64,000 nt of DNA from Bacteroidales bacterium (GTDB taxonomy: Bacteria > Bacteroidota > Bacteroidia > Bacteroidales > F082). The stretch spans positions 1-64,000 of the forward strand of contig JASBYY010000005.1 in assembly GCA_029983675.1 (NCBI GenBank), in the 5' to 3' direction. Numbering within the stretch: the first letter of the stretch is position 1; each line of letters starts with the position of its first letter. Under the pieces are notes generated by a model. The model was not told where the DNA came from and did not search any database. It worked only from the letters and a program-made list of their open reading frames with translations. Positions 52,640 through 60,153 of the stretch are shown one piece after another. Made by a program: the position numbers and the translations under genes.

Positions 52640-53002
52640 ATGCACAGTATTGACAATCTGATAGTTGTAGGTGACAGGGTATTGATCAAACCCAAGACCG
52701 CACCTGAAAAGACACGCTCCGGTCTGTTGTTGCCTGCGGGTTACAATGAAAAAGAGCCTATTCAAAGTGGCTATGTCATGAAATGCGGTCCCGGCATTCC
52801 GATTCCCGTTTCCAAAGATCCGGAAGAAGAGCCATGGAAGACCGATCAAGGATCAGATTCACAGTACATTCCTCCCCAGGCACAAGTCGGCGACTTGGCT
52901 TTGTTCCTTCAAAAAAGCGCTGTGGAAATTGTTTATGGAGGCGAAAAATATTTCATTGTTCCCAACAGTGCCATTTTGCTGTTAGAACGCAACGAGTTGT
53001 GA
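52640..53002 (+). CDS. GroES-like co-chaperone (Cpn10 family)
   Basis: 120-aa Cpn10-fold protein starting MHSIDNLIVVGDRVLIKPK. GDRVLIKP and the mobile loop TRSGLLLPAGYNEKEP are typical of GroES. It is about 25 residues longer than standard GroES, with an insertion of about 20 residues (VSKDPEEEPWKTDQGSDSQY) before the second half (AQVGDLALFLQKSAVEIVYGGEKYFIV). No groEL is adjacent. Instead it is followed two bases later by an FecCD permease and ABC ATPase. It is probably a second GroES-like paralogue; its chaperonin partner is unknown. Confidence 0.88.
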   Translation: MHSIDNLIVVGDRVLIKPKTAPEKTRSGLLLPAGYNEKEPIQSGYVMKCGPGIPIPVSKDPEEEPWKTDQGSDSQYIPPQAQVGDLALFLQKSAVEIVYGGEKYFIVPNSAILLLERNEL

Positions 53003-53004
53003 CC

Positions 53005-54045
53005 ATGGGCACCACGGGACGTAAGGCGGGATTCTGGATGCCGACGCTGATTCTTTTGGTCGGGATGTTATTGTTTGCCCTAAATCTGTTAATAGGTTCA
53101 GTGTCTATTCCGTTTTCCGATTTCATTGATGCCGTTTTCCATAATGCAGATACCACTTCACGTTCCATTATCTTGGAATACCGTTTGCCACAAGCGCTAA
53201 CAGCCCTATTGGCGGGCATGGGACTATCGGTTTCGGGGCTGCTGATGCAGACACTTTTTCGCAATCCATTGGCAGACCCTTCGATATTAGGCATCAGCAG
53301 TGGTGCCAGTTTGGGCGTGGCTTTTTCCGTATTGATGGCTGGCAGCATCAGTAGTATCGCCCTGAGTGGCATGACGTGGTGGACGACAATAGGTGCTGCC
53401 AGCGCAGCATTCGTAGGCGCTTTTTTAGTGTTGCTTCTTATTCTTGCAGTTAGCACAAGGTTGAGGAACATGGTCAGCCTGATACTTGTAGGTATCATGA
53501 TCGCTTACATTGCAAGTTCCGTGACCGATATGCTGAAGTTTTTCAGCCGAAAAGAAGATGTGCATTCCTTTGTAATATGGGGCATGGGCAGTTTTTCCGC
53601 CGTAACAAAAGCCCAGCTTCCTTTTCTCGCCTCTTGCATTGGCATCGGCGTTGTGGCTTCATTCTTTCTTTCCAAAACGCTCAATCTGCTGCTATTGGGC
53701 GACCGCTATGCCGAAAACCTTGGCGTGAACACCCGCCGTTCCAGCATGATTATCATATTGGTTTCGGGGTTTCTGACCGCTATTGTCACAGCTTTTTGCG
53801 GCCCCATTGCCTTTTTAGGCCTTGCGGTGCCGCACATTGCCCGTTTCCTCTTTCGAAGCAGCAATCACAAAGTACTGATTCCCACAACTATACTTATTGG
53901 AACGGATTTGGCACTGTTGTGCAATCTCATCGCTCGCCTTCCCGGTTTTGAAGGCAATCTGCCCATTAATTCCGTCACGGCACTGATAGGTGCCCCTATT
54001 GTGATCTGGGTTATTTTCCACCGTCAAAATATCTTGAAGAAATGA
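53005..54045 (+). CDS. FecCD-family ABC transporter permease
   Basis: 346 aa from ATG at 53005, 2 nt after the groES-like stop. Polytopic, with about nine to ten TM segments. The FecCD signature is visible in EYRLPQALTALLAGMGLSVSGLLMQTLFRNPLADPSILGISSGASLG. The coupling loop region is GDRYAENLGVNTRR and the later GPIAFLGLAVPHIAR motif is intact. Imports iron-siderophore, heme or cobalamin. It overlaps the ATPase gene by 4 nt. No substrate-binding protein gene is present nearby. Confidence 0.93.
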   Translation: MGTTGRKAGFWMPTLILLVGMLLFALNLLIGSVSIPFSDFIDAVFHNADTTSRSIILEYRLPQALTALLAGMGLSVSGLLMQTLFRNPLADPSILGISSGASLGVAFSVLMAGSISSIALSGMTWWTTIGAASAAFVGAFLVLLLILAVSTRLRNMVSLILVGIMIAYIASSVTDMLKFFSRKEDVHSFVIWGMGSFSAVTKAQLPFLASCIGIGVVASFFLSKTLNLLLLGDRYAENLGVNTRRSSMIIILVSGFLTAIVTAFCGPIAFLGLAVPHIARFLFRSSNHKVLIPTTILIGTDLALLCNLIARLPGFEGNLPINSVTALIGAPIVIWVIFHRQNILKK

Positions 54046-54800
54046 CCGAAGTAATACGCACAAACGGATTGAAAATCGGTTACAAGGGTATGGCTTTATT
54101 TCCTGAAATCAATGTCAGCATGATGCAGGGCGACTTGGTTGCTTTGGCTGGGCCGAATGGTGCCGGAAAAACCACGCTTTTCAAGACTTTGTCGGCAAGC
54201 CTGAAACCTGTTTCGGGCGAAGTACAGGTTTTCGGGAAGCCTTTGCCATCCTATTCGCCTTCTGAACGTGCCTCTTTGTTCAGCCTTGTATTGACCGAAA
54301 AACCAGACGATTTGTTTCTAAAAGTTGCAGACATCGTTGCGGCAGGCCGCTACCCGCATCTTGGACTATTGGCTCGGCTTCATAAGGACGACGAGCGCAT
54401 TATCGCCGAAAGCCTCCACACCATTGGCATCACCCATCTCGCACATCGCAGTTTTATCTCCCTCAGCGATGGCGAAAAGCAAAAAGTGATGATTGCCAAA
54501 GCCCTCGTTCAAGATACACCTATTATCTTTATGGACGAACCTGCTGCTTTTCTCGATTATCCGAGCAAAATAGAGTTGATGGCCTTGATGTTGATGCTGA
54601 CCCGCGACAAAGGCAAAACCATCCTGTTCAGTTCGCACGACCTGGACTTGCTGCTGCGTTATTCCGACACGATGTGGGTGGTGGCGCACAATAGGCCTTT
54701 GGTATCAGGCGCCCCGAAAAACCTCATCAACGACGGCATCATCGACACCTACTTCCCACCCATCAAAGCCAAGGAGCAGTTTTTCTGGATGAACCGATAA
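54042..54800 (+). CDS. FecE/BtuD-type ABC transporter ATP-binding protein
   Basis: 252 aa. Walker A GPNGAGKT at 37-44, signature LSDGEKQ at 141-147 (variant of LSGGQ), Walker B IIFMDEP near 160-166 and H-loop SSHDLD. It energises the adjacent FecCD permease. Substrate not determined; cobalamin would fit the B12-dependent KamDE of this genome, but siderophore or heme are equally possible. Start overlaps the permease stop as ATGA. Confidence 0.93.
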   Translation: MTEVIRTNGLKIGYKGMALFPEINVSMMQGDLVALAGPNGAGKTTLFKTLSASLKPVSGEVQVFGKPLPSYSPSERASLFSLVLTEKPDDLFLKVADIVAAGRYPHLGLLARLHKDDERIIAESLHTIGITHLAHRSFISLSDGEKQKVMIAKALVQDTPIIFMDEPAAFLDYPSKIELMALMLMLTRDKGKTILFSSHDLDLLLRYSDTMWVVAHNRPLVSGAPKNLINDGIIDTYFPPIKAKEQFFWMNR

Positions 54801-55020
54801 TGATAAAAGTAAGGTGATTGTAGAACCTGTCCGACTGATGCAATACCATGAGAGCGACAAAAAGGCGAAAAGAAAAACCGGTCTATCGGCTGTTTGACCG
54901 TTCAAAAAAGTGCTTGTTTCGACAAAAAGAAAGCCAAAGCAAGCCTTTATGGCAAAAGCATCATCAAATAACACATTGATTATTAGAAGGTTTACAAATT
55001 TATTGAAAAAAAAGTATTTT

Positions 55021-55054
55021 TTTGCTTGCGAATCGAAGAAAAATGGTAATTTTG
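55021..55054 (+). promoter_or_regulatory. Promoter of tRNA-Arg(ACG)
   Basis: TTTG/CTTG (55021-55028) and TAATTTTG (55047-55054), 18-22 nt apart depending on the -33 chosen. Start near 55061, just before the tRNA. Confidence 0.55.
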
Positions 55055-55068
55055 CAGCGCAAAACACT

Positions 55069-55142
55069 GGACCAGTAGCTCAATTGGATAGAGTCCCTGA
55101 CTACGGATCAGACGGTTGTGGGTTCGAGTCCCGCCTGGTTCA
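55069..55142 (+). tRNA. tRNA-Arg (ACG)
   Basis: 74 nt, no encoded CCA. Acceptor GGACCAG pairs with CTGGTTC, anticodon loop TACGGAT has anticodon ACG, and the T loop is TTCGAGT. An ACG anticodon is normally deaminated to ICG, so tadA is expected elsewhere. Confidence 0.95.
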
Positions 55143-55148
55143 CGTGAA

Positions 55149-55175
55149 AAGGTTCCTCAAAAAGAACCTTTTTTT
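55149..55175 (+). terminator. Terminator between the two tRNAs
   Basis: AAGGTTC (55149-55155) pairs with GAACCTT (55164-55170), followed by T-run to 55175. It would separate tRNA-Arg from tRNA-Glu only 5 nt before the latter begins, so read-through or an internal promoter must supply tRNA-Glu. Confidence 0.7.
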
Positions 55176-55179
55176 ATCT

Positions 55180-55251
55180 GGCCCATTCGACTAGCGGTTA
55201 GGTCGTAAGTTTCTCACACTTAAAACAGCGGTTCGATTCCGCTATGGGCTA
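55180..55251 (+). tRNA. tRNA-Glu (CTC)
   Basis: 72 nt, no encoded CCA. Acceptor GGCCCAT pairs with ATGGGCT (first pair G-T). Anticodon stem TAAGT/ACTTA encloses TTCTCAC with anticodon CTC. T arm AGCGG-TTCGATT-CCGCT. The D stem has a compensated pair change (GAC/GTC). The anticodon stem is unusually A/T-rich. A CTC Glu isoacceptor reads GAG only and is an addition to the usual TTC species. Confidence 0.88.
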
Positions 55252-55265
55252 CAAAATCTTTAGCA

Positions 55266-55305
55266 ATCCACAATCACTTAGAAACCAAGAGATTGTGGAT
55301 TTTTC
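55266..55305 (+). terminator. Terminator after tRNA-Glu
   Basis: ATCCACAATC (55266-55275) pairs with GATTGTGGAT (55291-55300), followed by TTTTTC. Confidence 0.88.
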
Positions 55306-55377
55306 TTTTGAGATAAATATGCTTTCTTGCGCCACATTCATAGTGTCTTGCGTGTCACGCATCATTCCACATTAAAA

Positions 55378-55413
55378 GAGGCCATGTCAAAAATCGGATT
55401 TTGACACAGCCTC
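55378..55413. repeat. GAGGC...TTTTGACACAGCCTC hairpin repeat (copy B)
   Basis: GAGGCCATGTCAAAA pairs with TTTTGACACAGCCTC except for two bases, loop ATCGGA. It belongs to the same family as copies A and C; the flank before it (CTTGCGTGTCACGCATCATTC) is more diverged. Confidence 0.65.
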
Positions 55414-55774
55414 CCCAAAAGTTGACTCGAACATAGATTCAACAGGCAAAGTTATAAAAGAAAACATTGTTGTCCGGTAAACATATCTAGGATGTTGATA
55501 GTCAAAGTGTTTGGTATGATAAGCCCTCTCTTTGGAATGTTGACTTAACAATTTGTTATTCAGCATGTTATAAATGTCTCTGTGATTTTTACCGGACAGC
55601 AATAAAAAGAAAAAAGAAGCTGCTTTGAAATGCAGTGCATACAGCCTAGCTAACTCTTATAACAAAGTCATTATTCAATCATTCGATTTTTTTCTTTGTT
55701 TTCGGTTGATTTGATGCGCTGCATTGGCTCGTTTTGCCTATCGTCTCACTCACAACAGGACCAGTCATGCCGCT

Positions 55775-55800
55775 GTCATTCTGGACTTGATCCAGAATTG
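55775..55800. repeat. Palindromic repeat, CTTGA-loop family, copy 1
   Basis: ATTCTGGA-CTTGA-TCCAGAAT preceded by GTC. Shares the GTCATYCYG start and the CTTGA loop with the inverted copy at 55876-55901. Confidence 0.65.
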
Positions 55801-55875
55801 ATTCAGCATCTCATCATTAGCAAAAATACCTTAATAGAACAATCTCCTTAAGGAAATTCCGCATCAATCCCAAAT

Positions 55876-55901
55876 AGATCCCGTGTCAAGCACGGGATGA
55901 C
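55876..55901. repeat. Palindromic repeat, CTTGA-loop family, copy 2 (inverted)
   Basis: ATCCCGTG-TCAAG-CACGGGAT followed by GAC. Reverse-complemented it reads GTCATCCCGTG-CTTGA, matching copy 1 in layout. The stem bases differ but covary. Confidence 0.65.
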
Positions 55902-56077
55902 TGAGTTTGGGACATGGTGCGGAATGACCAATTTGGGACGTGATACGGGATAACTATGTTTGGAATGGCGTGGCATGGAATGAGCTCAACACAAACAAAA
56001 AAGGGTTGATCCCCTCATTTGAAAATCAACCCAAAACCCTGATGCAAGTATGGTTTTCGTTGTTCAATGAAAACAAC

Positions 56078-56887
56078 TTATCTTTTGAGAGTCAACTCAT
56101 AACGGTCGTTCTCAAAGCCTTCTTCATCGTATATGTTCTGTATTTGAAACACACCTATGGCATCGTTGCCGCGCCCAACCAAAATAACATCACCAACTGA
56201 AAGATTATTGACCGATGAGTATTTATTTCCGGCAAGGTACGAATCATGTAGGTATTTTACGGTGGCAGCATGAAAATTGAAATCGTTGTATCTAACAAAT
56301 TCCAACCCTGTTTTACTCCTCCATTTTCTTGAAAGCAGGGTTGAATCCATTTGCGGATCATGATAGTCGTACACATCGATGGTGGACGAATCGGCGGTCT
56401 GGACAATAACCGGCGTGACCCATTGCAACGACAAACCGTTGGTTTTTTCAGAACATGCCGAATACATTATGATGTTCTCGTATGGAATCAACGGGACGTT
56501 TCCTTCGACTCTGAAGAAAGTAACCTGGGTTGTGCTTTCACCATTGGAAGCGTATGCGGTAAATGAAAGTTTGACTTTCATAAACTCGCTTGTGGTATAG
56601 TATTTTGTAAAAATCGGGTAATCAAATTCGACATGCTTGGCATTGACCAAGGTGTCGAATATCGTTTCAATTCCATTTTCGGAGTCAAAGCTCTTGCATT
56701 CAATGCGGCTTACTGTTTTGGAGGAGGAGAAAGCATTGATGTGGTACAAGATGTATTGGTTGCCGGAAACAGGATTCCCATAGTCGTCGGCACGGGAAAT
56801 GAACAGATTGACCGGGGAGGGGTCTTCATCGCACGATGCAAGCATGAGCGCTGCGCATAACAAGAGGAAAATACGGTTGATCTTCAT
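56078..56887 (-). CDS. Hypothetical lipoprotein
   Basis: 269 aa from MKINRIFLLLCAALMLASCDED, with a lipobox LASC; an upstream in-frame Met is rejected because it hides the signal. The mature part has many beta-strand-like segments and acidic residues after the lipidated Cys (CDED), fitting export to the outer membrane or surface. No family was recognised. It lies downstream of copy C of the repeat, so it is transcribed separately from the 57083 gene. Confidence 0.75.
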   Translation of the reverse strand: MKINRIFLLLCAALMLASCDEDPSPVNLFISRADDYGNPVSGNQYILYHINAFSSSKTVSRIECKSFDSENGIETIFDTLVNAKHVEFDYPIFTKYYTTSEFMKVKLSFTAYASNGESTTQVTFFRVEGNVPLIPYENIIMYSACSEKTNGLSLQWVTPVIVQTADSSTIDVYDYHDPQMDSTLLSRKWRSKTGLEFVRYNDFNFHAATVKYLHDSYLAGNKYSSVNNLSVGDVILVGRGNDAIGVFQIQNIYDEEGFENDRYELTLKR

Positions 56888-56929
56888 AGTGCAGAATGAT
56901 AAGTGGCGGTGTGTCATCATGCATAATTT

Positions 56930-57062
56930 GCCGCCTTAGATACTAGCTTCGGCATCGGTCACACACTTCAGTATGCCAGCCTCAGTCTTTGTGACTTGCA
57001 CTTTGCGCATTCTTACACACCTAAGAGAGGCTGTGCCGAAATTTGCATTTTGACACAGCCCC
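56930..57062 (-). repeat. Dispersed intergenic repeat with GAGGCTGTG hairpin (copy C)
   Basis: Hairpin GAGGCTGTG (57027-57035) with CACAGCCCC (57054-57062). The flank (ATAATTTGCCGCCTTA ... GCTTCGGCATCGGTCA ... TTGCACTTTGCGCATTC) matches copy A in order. On the minus strand the hairpin directly follows the lipoprotein gene at 57083. Confidence 0.7.
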
Positions 57063-57082
57063 GTTGTGATTTCATTTGAAAA

Positions 57083-57523
57083 TTACTTCTTGTACTTATA
57101 GGCCTTGATTACCATGGTTTGTTTGGTAACCTTGCCAAGAAACATATTTACAACTTCTTCTTTGTAAATGCCGGGCGAGAAAAAGTCTGCGTTGGGGAAA
57201 TCAGCGATAGCCTTCTCTGCGGCAAATCTCAAATCGCCGGGGATATTGATATGCGTGTCACCAAAGAGTTTCACAGAGGTGTTTTGTCTGCGGTTGAAAG
57301 TGATTCCATTCACTTTGTCAATACGATGGAAGAACCCAAAATAGGTCCTGCTGTTTGCCGTGATAGTGGTTTCACCCAGAAACTCAATGTCGTTAATATC
57401 TACATTCATGCGAACTTCGGGCATCATGGATGTTGCCGGAGCTTTTTCCACGGTGTTCAGGCTTCCGCATGACGATAAAACAGCCATTAGGATGACCGAA
57501 GTGATTAACAAGATTTTCTTCAT
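57083..57523 (-). CDS. Small hypothetical lipoprotein
   Basis: 146 aa with signal MKKILLITSVILMAVLSSCGS (lipobox LSSC). The mature part includes VRMNVDINDIEFLGETTITA and a C-terminal VTKQTMVIKAYKYKK. No known family was recognised with confidence. It lies 10 nt after the outer-membrane barrel gene, so the two are probably co-transcribed and may act in the same envelope complex. Confidence 0.78.
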   Translation of the reverse strand: MKKILLITSVILMAVLSSCGSLNTVEKAPATSMMPEVRMNVDINDIEFLGETTITANSRTYFGFFHRIDKVNGITFNRRQNTSVKLFGDTHINIPGDLRFAAEKAIADFPNADFFSPGIYKEEVVNMFLGKVTKQTMVIKAYKYKK

Positions 57524-57533
57524 GATGCCTCAG

Positions 57534-58352
57534 TTATTTGTTGTTGAAATAATAAGTAATGGTAAATCTGACATCAGAATTCATGTATTTCGATCTGCAA
57601 TCAAGGGAAGTGAATTCATGGAACAATTTGTTCGAGGTGTAGTACTTCTGGATATTGCCATCCATGTCGGTATTTTCATGATATGTCTGATCGTTTGTTC
57701 TGAGAAGACCGGAAAGGCCGTATTCAAAGCCAAGCGAAAGGGGAAGGTCTGCCACGAAAGCCTGCAAACCGATAAAAGCATTCAGGCCTAAGACAAACGA
57801 ATTATAGGAAGCGTTATCCTTATAAATGTACTTCTTCAAGTCGCCGTTTTCATTCTTATAGAATTCCGACTCATTAATAGAAGATTGGGCGTCGAAGCCA
57901 AAGGGAATGCTGGCTCCCATATACACGTCGAGGATGTTTTTGGGCGAGAAGTGGTAGGCCACACCAGGACTAAAACGGAAGTTCCTGCTGAAGTTTTTAC
58001 TCACAAGAGGGATGCTCTTTTCAATGGTGTTGTCTTCCAAGAAGTATTCTTGGTTGAAATTGCCGTTAGCCTTGGTGGTTTTTCCGCCATATTGGAGACC
58101 GGCACGGATTTCCAATTTGTCGGTAGCATAATACTTGACGTTGATCAAAGGCAGACCAACAACCCTAATCTGGGGATTCACAAGTTCTTTGATTTCCATA
58201 AAACTTGGGCCGAAATAAAGTCCCCAATCGCCATATTCCGGACGATTGCCATTAACGATTTTCGAAGCATAGGTTTCTCCTTCGCTTAATTGTGCTTGTG
58301 CCAAACCTACGAAAGCCAAGCAGATGGTCAATGTAATAAATGCTTTTTTCAT
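57534..58352 (-). CDS. Outer-membrane beta-barrel protein
   Basis: 272 aa with a signal peptide ending GLAQA. The mature protein has alternating amphipathic strands (GDWGLYFGPSFME, LEIRAGLQYGG, FRFSPGVAYHF, LPLSLGFEYGLSG) and ends in an aromatic C-terminal strand (VRFTITYYFNNK), the barrel-assembly signal. Probably an eight- to twelve-stranded barrel of the porin/OmpX-like class. Substrate or role unknown. Promoter at 58445-58475. Confidence 0.85.
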   Translation of the reverse strand: MKKAFITLTICLAFVGLAQAQLSEGETYASKIVNGNRPEYGDWGLYFGPSFMEIKELVNPQIRVVGLPLINVKYYATDKLEIRAGLQYGGKTTKANGNFNQEYFLEDNTIEKSIPLVSKNFSRNFRFSPGVAYHFSPKNILDVYMGASIPFGFDAQSSINESEFYKNENGDLKKYIYKDNASYNSFVLGLNAFIGLQAFVADLPLSLGFEYGLSGLLRTNDQTYHENTDMDGNIQKYYTSNKLFHEFTSLDCRSKYMNSDVRFTITYYFNNK

Positions 58353-58845
58353 ATAAAAACGATTTTTATTGGGCTCTTATTAATATGCAAATCACTTTAC
58401 GAACGGCCAGAACCCGTTAGGCAGTCCTTTTGCTTTTCAACATGCAAAGCTACAAGAAAAATCTTTCGTTCCAAGGATTTACAAGAAACGTTTTCGGATT
58501 TTTTCAATATCCAATAGCGATTTATCGGTTTATTTCTATGATTTAGAAGTTTTTTCGAATTCATTTGAATCGTTTTTTATATGGTTTGATTGAGGTAATG
58601 ACGTTCCGTTTTGAACAAATCTCCTTTTGATTTGAATGTTGCTGTGGAGAAAAATCCACATTTCTACAATTTATCCACAGGCTTCAAAGATGTCGCATAA
58701 TCAAAAATAAAAAAATATTTCGCTGAAAAACAGAATATTACCATTGTTTTCATATTTTACATCCACTTGTCTCGTACGATTATTGAAAGAAAACACCCCG
58801 AAGTTATTTTAATTATTACAATCTTAAATTTTAAACTCAAACACT
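58353..58845. other. AT-rich intergenic region with DnaA-box-like cluster
   Basis: About 490 nt between divergent genes. Three DnaA-box-like 9-mers lie close together: TTCTCCACA (minus strand, 58643-58651), AAATCCACA (58652-58660) and a perfect TTATCCACA (58671-58679), followed by an A/T-rich tract. This could be a DnaA regulatory site or, less likely, an origin; both are inference. It also carries the barrel gene promoter. Confidence 0.4.
58445..58475 (-). promoter_or_regulatory. Promoter of the outer-membrane barrel gene
   Basis: Minus strand CTTG (58475-58472), 19-nt spacer and TAGCTTTG (58452-58445). Start near 58438, leader about 85 nt. Confidence 0.55.
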
Positions 58846-59196
58846 ATGAAAAAGGTAATTTTTGTCATCGCACTCGTTGCAACAGGTCTCTTTGGTTTCA
58901 CCTCGGTGCAAGCCGTAACCACAGTAAAAGGAAAGGCTGTCATGGAAATCTCCAATGATGATGATGGTTTTGTGGTTGTAGAAGCAAAAGATCTGAATGA
59001 GAAAGTGCAGGCAGCTATCACTGCCCTATCCGAAACGTTCGACATCAACGTGATCAAGTACAATGCCGAGAAGAAAGTCGCATTGGTTGAATTGACCAAC
59101 AAGGAAGATCAATCCACCAAGACGGTCTATCTCAACGAAGAAGGCATAGAAATCGATTGGGAAGCTCCGGCCGATGAAACCGGAAAAGTAGAGTGA
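58846..59196 (+). CDS. Small secreted hypothetical protein
   Basis: 116 aa with a signal peptide ending TSVQA. The mature part (about 90 aa) is acidic, starting VTTVKGKAVMEISNDDDG, and may fold as mixed alpha/beta. No Cys follows the signal, so it is likely periplasmic, not a lipoprotein. No firm family; a PepSY-like fold is a guess. Followed by a strong terminator. Confidence 0.75.
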   Translation: MKKVIFVIALVATGLFGFTSVQAVTTVKGKAVMEISNDDDGFVVVEAKDLNEKVQAAITALSETFDINVIKYNAEKKVALVELTNKEDQSTKTVYLNEEGIEIDWEAPADETGKVE

Positions 59197-59268
59197 TAGT
59201 ATTTCACAAGTAGTTAGCGCTACAAGTTTTTATGTTTTCACTATTGCAGAATTGCAATAATTACCCAT

Positions 59269-59310
59269 CTCACCGCTTTTTGTGGACTCACAAGGGCGGT
59301 GAGATTTTTT
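59269..59310 (+). terminator. Terminator after the small secreted protein gene
   Basis: CTCACCGC (59269-59276) pairs with GCGGTGAG (59296-59303), then A and TTTTTT (59305-59310). Confidence 0.85.
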
Positions 59311-59382
59311 CTGTCCGGCTCCGTCATTTGAAAACAACAGAACTTTCCTCAGTAATGACTACAACTTGACTTTGAAACACTA

Positions 59383-60147
59383 TTATTGTGCTTTCATTCT
59401 TTCCTGCCGCATATCGTACAAGTCGTCCAAATGGCGTTTCAACCGACGCGCCATGGGGCGAAACGTGTAATAGGTGATGGTGGCGGATATGGGCGCCCCC
59501 ACAAGAGGCAGCACCTTTCCCACCCCTTTGGCAAACGAATCCTTTGTAACATTGATTCCGATCCACTGCCCTATTTTCACGGCATAATGCGCCAAAATGG
59601 TCTCCGAAATCTTCAATCCCGCTTTTTGCGATGCAGCGGCGGCAATGTTGACCAAAGCCTCCACTGCAAGTTTGTTTCCCATCATCACACCAACGAACAA
59701 GGTCATGATTTTCATCGATTCGTCATCGAGTTCTTGTTTCAAGTTAGTAAGCGACGGCCAGCCATAAAGATAAATCAGCTTTTGCAACAGCGACAAGATA
59801 TGTCCATAAAACTGAGTCAAATCGGTTGGAAGGGTGCCAAGCATCCACCATCCGCCGGGAAGCCCCATCAGCGCCGATGTGCCACATACCATGGTCAGAT
59901 GATAGCTGATACACTGGTTTGCCAGCTTGTCAATTTCCTTTTTGTCAAGCACGTTAAGCGGAGTGTTTTGTATGGCCTCCATCACCTCCATGGGTGTGCA
60001 GAACTTTGACAATTCCTTGCTCAGAAAGGCATCACGGTCAACCTTGACAAACGGAAGATTCATGCTTCCGTTCATAATACGCTCCCACAGATGCAACGAA
60101 TTGCCGGAGAGTTCCGCCGATGCTTTGTCAGGATTGCCCATATTCAT
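59383..60147 (-). CDS. EcsC-family protein
   Basis: 254 aa with the EcsC signature GLPGGWWMLGTLPTDLTQFYGHILSLLQKLIYLYGWP near 100-140 and a membrane-interacting C-terminal half (VGKVLPLVGAPISATITYYTF). EcsC proteins are poorly understood. It is the last gene of the lysM-MORN-ecsC unit, starting 6 nt after the MORN-repeat stop. A role in envelope maintenance is inferred only from context. Confidence 0.85.
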   Translation of the reverse strand: MNMGNPDKASAELSGNSLHLWERIMNGSMNLPFVKVDRDAFLSKELSKFCTPMEVMEAIQNTPLNVLDKKEIDKLANQCISYHLTMVCGTSALMGLPGGWWMLGTLPTDLTQFYGHILSLLQKLIYLYGWPSLTNLKQELDDESMKIMTLFVGVMMGNKLAVEALVNIAAAASQKAGLKISETILAHYAVKIGQWIGINVTKDSFAKGVGKVLPLVGAPISATITYYTFRPMARRLKRHLDDLYDMRQERMKAQ

Positions 60148-60153
60148 TGCTTC

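Larger units (their letters stand above)
55306..56077. other. Gene-poor intergenic region with repeats
   Basis: About 770 nt without a convincing gene. It holds one GAGGC/GACACAGCC hairpin (55378-55413) and two palindromes of one family (55775-55800 and 55876-55901). Two short ORFs overlapping these repeats are not credible. Confidence 0.6.

Noticed and set aside
55387-55602. 71-aa minus-strand ORF in the gene-poor region
   Set aside because: Its end lies inside the GAGGC/GACACAGCC repeat hairpin and it has no family features.
55940-56200. 86-aa plus-strand ORF
   Set aside because: Overlaps the 3' end of the lipoprotein gene on the other strand and shows no coding features.
58353-58845. Firm call of chromosomal origin
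   Set aside because: Three DnaA-like boxes alone are not enough and gene polarity does not support it; left as a finding only.
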